DNA of 7,999 nt from Microbacteriaceae bacterium UBA4731 (GTDB lineage: Bacteria > Actinomycetota > Actinomycetes > Actinomycetales > Microbacteriaceae), in the NCBI GenBank assembly GCA_002404115.1, contig DHJB01000079.1, forward strand, positions 28,865-36,863, in the 5' to 3' direction. The position numbers and the translations under genes are program-made. Numbering within the stretch: position 1 is the stretch's first letter; each line of letters starts with the position of its first letter. Positions 6,290 through 7,999 of this stretch are shown here, piece by piece. A model generated the notes under the pieces. The model did no database searches, was not told where the DNA came from, and was given only the letters and a program-made list of their open reading frames with translations.

Positions 6290-6343
6290 CCCCGTTGGGC
6301 GACAGAGGGAACGTGCTTCCCGATCTGACGGAAAGAGTTATCT

Positions 6344-7417
6344 GTGAATCTTTTTACCCCGCTGACCCTCGGTGAGCTGGAACTGTCCAACAGGGTGGTC
6401 ATGGCCCCCCTGACGCGCGTGCGTTCGGGTTCGGCCGGCGTACCAGGCCCGCTTGTTGTCGAGCACTACCGGCAGCGCGCATCCCTCGGCCTGATCGTCA
6501 CCGAGGGTGCCTACCCGAGCCATGCCGGCCAGGGCTTCCCCGGCCAGCCCGGCCTGGTCACCCCCGAGCAGCTTGACGGCTGGAAGAACGTGGCCGACGC
6601 GGTGCACGCCGAGGGCGGACGCATCGTTGCCCAGGTCATGCATGCCGGTCGCGTCACCCACGAGGGCACCACCGGGGGCCGCGAGGTCGTCGCCCCCAGC
6701 GCCATCGCCATTGACGGTGAGACCCGCACCTACGACGGAAAGCAGCCGTACCCGGTGCCGCGCGCCTTGACCGCAGAGGAGCTTCCCGCGATCGTCGAAG
6801 AGTTCGTGCAGGCATCCAGGGACGCGATCGCCGCAGGCCTGGACGGCGTGGAAATCCACTCCGCCAACGGCTACCTGCTGCACGAATTCCTCTCCCCGGC
6901 GTCGAACCAGCGTGACGACGTCTACGGCGGCTCCCCGGCCAACCGGGCGCGCTTCGTGATCGAGGTCGTCACGGCCGTTGCCGCGGCGATCGGCGTCGGC
7001 CGCGTGGGCATCCGCATCTCGCCCGAGCACAACATCCAGGATGCTCTCGAGCCCGACTCCGCCGACGTGCTGGCCACCTACGGCGCGCTCGTGGATGGCA
7101 TCGCCCCGCTCAAGACGGCGTACCTGAGCATCCTGCACAAGGACCCGGCCGGCGAGCTGGTCCAGGATCTGCGTGCGCGCTTCGACGGGCCGGTGCTCGT
7201 CAACAGCGGATTCGGCGCCGTCACCACGCGTGAGGAAGCGCTGGCCATCCTGCACGACGGGCACGCCGACGCCGTCGCCGTCGGCCGCCCCGCGCTGGCC
7301 AACCCCGACCTGGTGCGCCGCTGGCAGGAAGACCTGCCACTGAACGACGCCGACCCGCTGACCTTCTACGGCGACGGCGCGGCCGGCTACACCGACTACC
7401 CGGTGCTGGCCCACTAG
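6344..7417 (+). CDS. Old Yellow Enzyme family ene-reductase (NemA-like)
   Basis: This FMN-dependent ene-reductase of 357 residues uses NAD(P)H to reduce activated alkenes such as enones or maleimides, usually in defence against electrophiles. It is a TIM barrel and full length for classical OYEs. Residues visible are Thr24 in MAPLTRVRS (modulates FMN), the substrate-binding pair His172/Asn175 and the proton donor Tyr177 in IHSANGYLLHEFLSP, the SNQRDDVYGGS loop (187-197) and the C-terminal GYTDYP, which matches E. coli NemA closely. Classical NemA/PETNR enzymes have Trp in QLWH; here the same place is QVMH with Met99, which may widen the pocket. The start is GTG with GGAAAGAG (6330-6337) six bases upstream; no better in-frame start is seen. 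The TetR-type palindrome upstream suggests inducible repression, and two hairpins follow the stop. The physiological substrate is unknown. Confidence 0.95.
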   Translation: MNLFTPLTLGELELSNRVVMAPLTRVRSGSAGVPGPLVVEHYRQRASLGLIVTEGAYPSHAGQGFPGQPGLVTPEQLDGWKNVADAVHAEGGRIVAQVMHAGRVTHEGTTGGREVVAPSAIAIDGETRTYDGKQPYPVPRALTAEELPAIVEEFVQASRDAIAAGLDGVEIHSANGYLLHEFLSPASNQRDDVYGGSPANRARFVIEVVTAVAAAIGVGRVGIRISPEHNIQDALEPDSADVLATYGALVDGIAPLKTAYLSILHKDPAGELVQDLRARFDGPVLVNSGFGAVTTREEALAILHDGHADAVAVGRPALANPDLVRRWQEDLPLNDADPLTFYGDGAAGYTDYPVLAH

Positions 7418-7424
7418 CCCTCTC

Positions 7425-7457
7425 GTGCCGCTGCCCTCCCCGCGAGGGCTGCGGCAC
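7425..7457 (+). terminator. Hairpin after the OYE gene, probable terminator
   Basis: Seven bases after the OYE stop, GTGCCGC and GCGGCAC (outer arms) and GCCCTC and GAGGGC (inner arms) form a 13-bp stem with a single T-T mismatch and a 5-base CCCGC loop. It is very stable. No T-run follows, as is common in high-GC actinobacteria. Its position directly after the gene supports a terminator role. Confidence 0.65.
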
Positions 7458-7524
7458 CCAGTCGAGTTGCGGACACAACACCTTCATTTTGAAAACGAAG
7501 GTGTTGTGTCCGCGGCTCAGCTGG
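7458..7524. terminator. Long palindrome between convergent genes, bidirectional terminator or repeat element
   Basis: Perfect 17-bp arms, GCGGACACAACACCTTC (7469-7485) and its complement (7497-7513), flank an 11-base centre that is itself nearly palindromic (TTTT-G-AAAA), so the symmetry is centred on 7491. In plus-strand RNA the stem extends outward to 7458/7524 through further pairs, three of them G-U wobbles, and one C-A mismatch. It begins at the base after the preceding hairpin and ends 7 bases before the aminotransferase stop. It can form from either strand and may end both transcripts. The arm length and symmetry also suit a dispersed intergenic repeat. Confidence 0.65.
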
Positions 7525-7531
7525 CGGGACC

Positions 7532-7999
7532 TCAGCCTGCCGAGATCCCCGCGAGCTGCTCGGCGGCGTGCTCGAGCACGTCCGGCTTCTTGCAGTACGC
7601 GAAGCGCACCAGCGACGCGTACTCGGCCCGGTGCGCCGGGGAGCAGAACGCCGTGATGGGAACTCCGACCACCCCGGCGAGCCCGGGCAGACGGCGGCAG
7701 AACTCGGCGCCGTCCGTGTGGCCCAGCGGCGTGGCATCCGCAACGATGAAATACGATCCCTGCGGAACGGTGATCCTGAACCCCGCCGCGGTAAGCCCGC
7801 GGGCCAGCACGTCGCGCTTGGCCTGCAGATCGGCGGCGATGCCGGCGAAGAACGTGTCGGGCAGGTCGAGGCCCAGCGCGATCGCGGGCTGGAACGGCGC
7901 CCCATTGACGTAGGTGAGGAACTGCTTGACCGCGAGGATCGCCGTCACGAGCGGGGCAGGTGCGGTGAGCCAGCCGATCTTCCAGCCGGTGGTATTGAA
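7532..7999 (-). CDS. PLP-dependent aminotransferase class I/II, DapC/KAT-like (N-terminal part beyond window)
   Basis: The last 156 codons of a fold-type I aminotransferase are visible. It transfers an amino group between an amino acid and a 2-oxo acid using pyridoxal phosphate. The visible part opens with FNTTGWKIGW, which normally follows the PLP lysine by a few residues, so that lysine is just outside the window. KQFLTYVNGAPFQPA, then QGSYFIVADATPLG, and near the end LVRFAYCKK (with the substrate-carboxylate Arg) follow in the order of kynurenine/methionine aminotransferases. From memory it resembles mycobacterial Rv0858c, assigned as N-succinyldiaminopimelate aminotransferase DapC, so lysine/peptidoglycan biosynthesis is one possible role. 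The other is glutamine or methionine transamination, for which an omega-amidase as encoded at 4383-5213 would be a natural partner. Fragment data cannot separate these. It converges on the OYE gene across two hairpins. Confidence 0.9.
   Translation of the reverse strand, partial: FNTTGWKIGWLTAPAPLVTAILAVKQFLTYVNGAPFQPAIALGLDLPDTFFAGIAADLQAKRDVLARGLTAAGFRITVPQGSYFIVADATPLGHTDGAEFCRRLPGLAGVVGVPITAFCSPAHRAEYASLVRFAYCKKPDVLEHAAEQLAGISAG

Noticed and set aside
6338..7414. A 358-codon minus-strand open frame covering the whole OYE gene.
   Set aside because: The plus strand is an unmistakable OYE with catalytic residues; the antisense product has no recognisable motif and its ends mirror the OYE frame.
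1..7999. A novel defence, mobile or biosynthetic system.
   Set aside because: No nuclease, recombinase, transposase, toxin, reverse transcriptase, phage or large synthase gene is visible; the genes are ordinary metabolic, regulatory and envelope types.

Overview
The window is high-GC DNA with dense, tightly packed genes and looks like part of an actinobacterial chromosome, most likely family Microbacteriaceae. The reasons are a stand-alone Ppm-type polyprenol-phosphate mannose synthase next to a GT-C membrane glycosyltransferase, an aminotransferase resembling mycobacterial DapC (Rv0858c type), TAnnnT hexamers six bases upstream of start codons (leaderless-type arrangement), and a small protein that I recognise, from memory, as the DUF7882 family found in Microbacteriaceae.

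Left block, minus strand, 4281 down to 1: a response regulator and a sensor kinase with a 4-bp start/stop overlap, then a GT39/PMT_2-like membrane glycosyltransferase 64 bp further on, then a Ppm-like GT2 enzyme only 5 bp after that. The GT2 gene runs off the left edge. The last two fit a donor/acceptor pair: the GT2 enzyme would make polyprenyl-phosphate mannose and the GT-C enzyme would use such a lipid-linked sugar outside the membrane. The two-component system could control this envelope glycosylation pair, but an internal promoter candidate before the glycosyltransferase leaves co-transcription open.

Middle, 4282-5790: a divergent intergenic region leads into a plus-strand nitrilase-superfamily amidase with an apparently leaderless promoter. 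It converges on the minus-strand DUF7882 gene with only 11 bp between stop codons. A 14/15-identical tandem duplication of a 15-bp unit covers both stops. The DUF7882 gene has a good promoter candidate and a short G+C hairpin in its leader.

Right block, 5791-7999: a minus-strand ORF that keeps only the C-terminal part of an alpha/beta-hydrolase (acid and His but no nucleophile elbow), divergent from an intact Old Yellow Enzyme gene. Between them is a perfect 15-bp TetR-type palindrome, while no TetR gene is visible. After the OYE gene come two exactly abutting hairpins (33 and 67 nt), the second with 17-bp perfect arms. They separate it from a convergent PLP aminotransferase that runs off the right edge. 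The amidase and aminotransferase could form a transaminase/omega-amidase pair, with the DUF7882, hydrolase and OYE genes lying between them.

No rRNA, tRNA, CRISPR array, insertion sequence or phage gene is visible. Most of the window is ordinary core-type chromosome. The points most worth checking are the OYE operator with a truncated divergent gene, the paired hairpins, the duplicated stop region, and the TCS-glycosyltransferase linkage.
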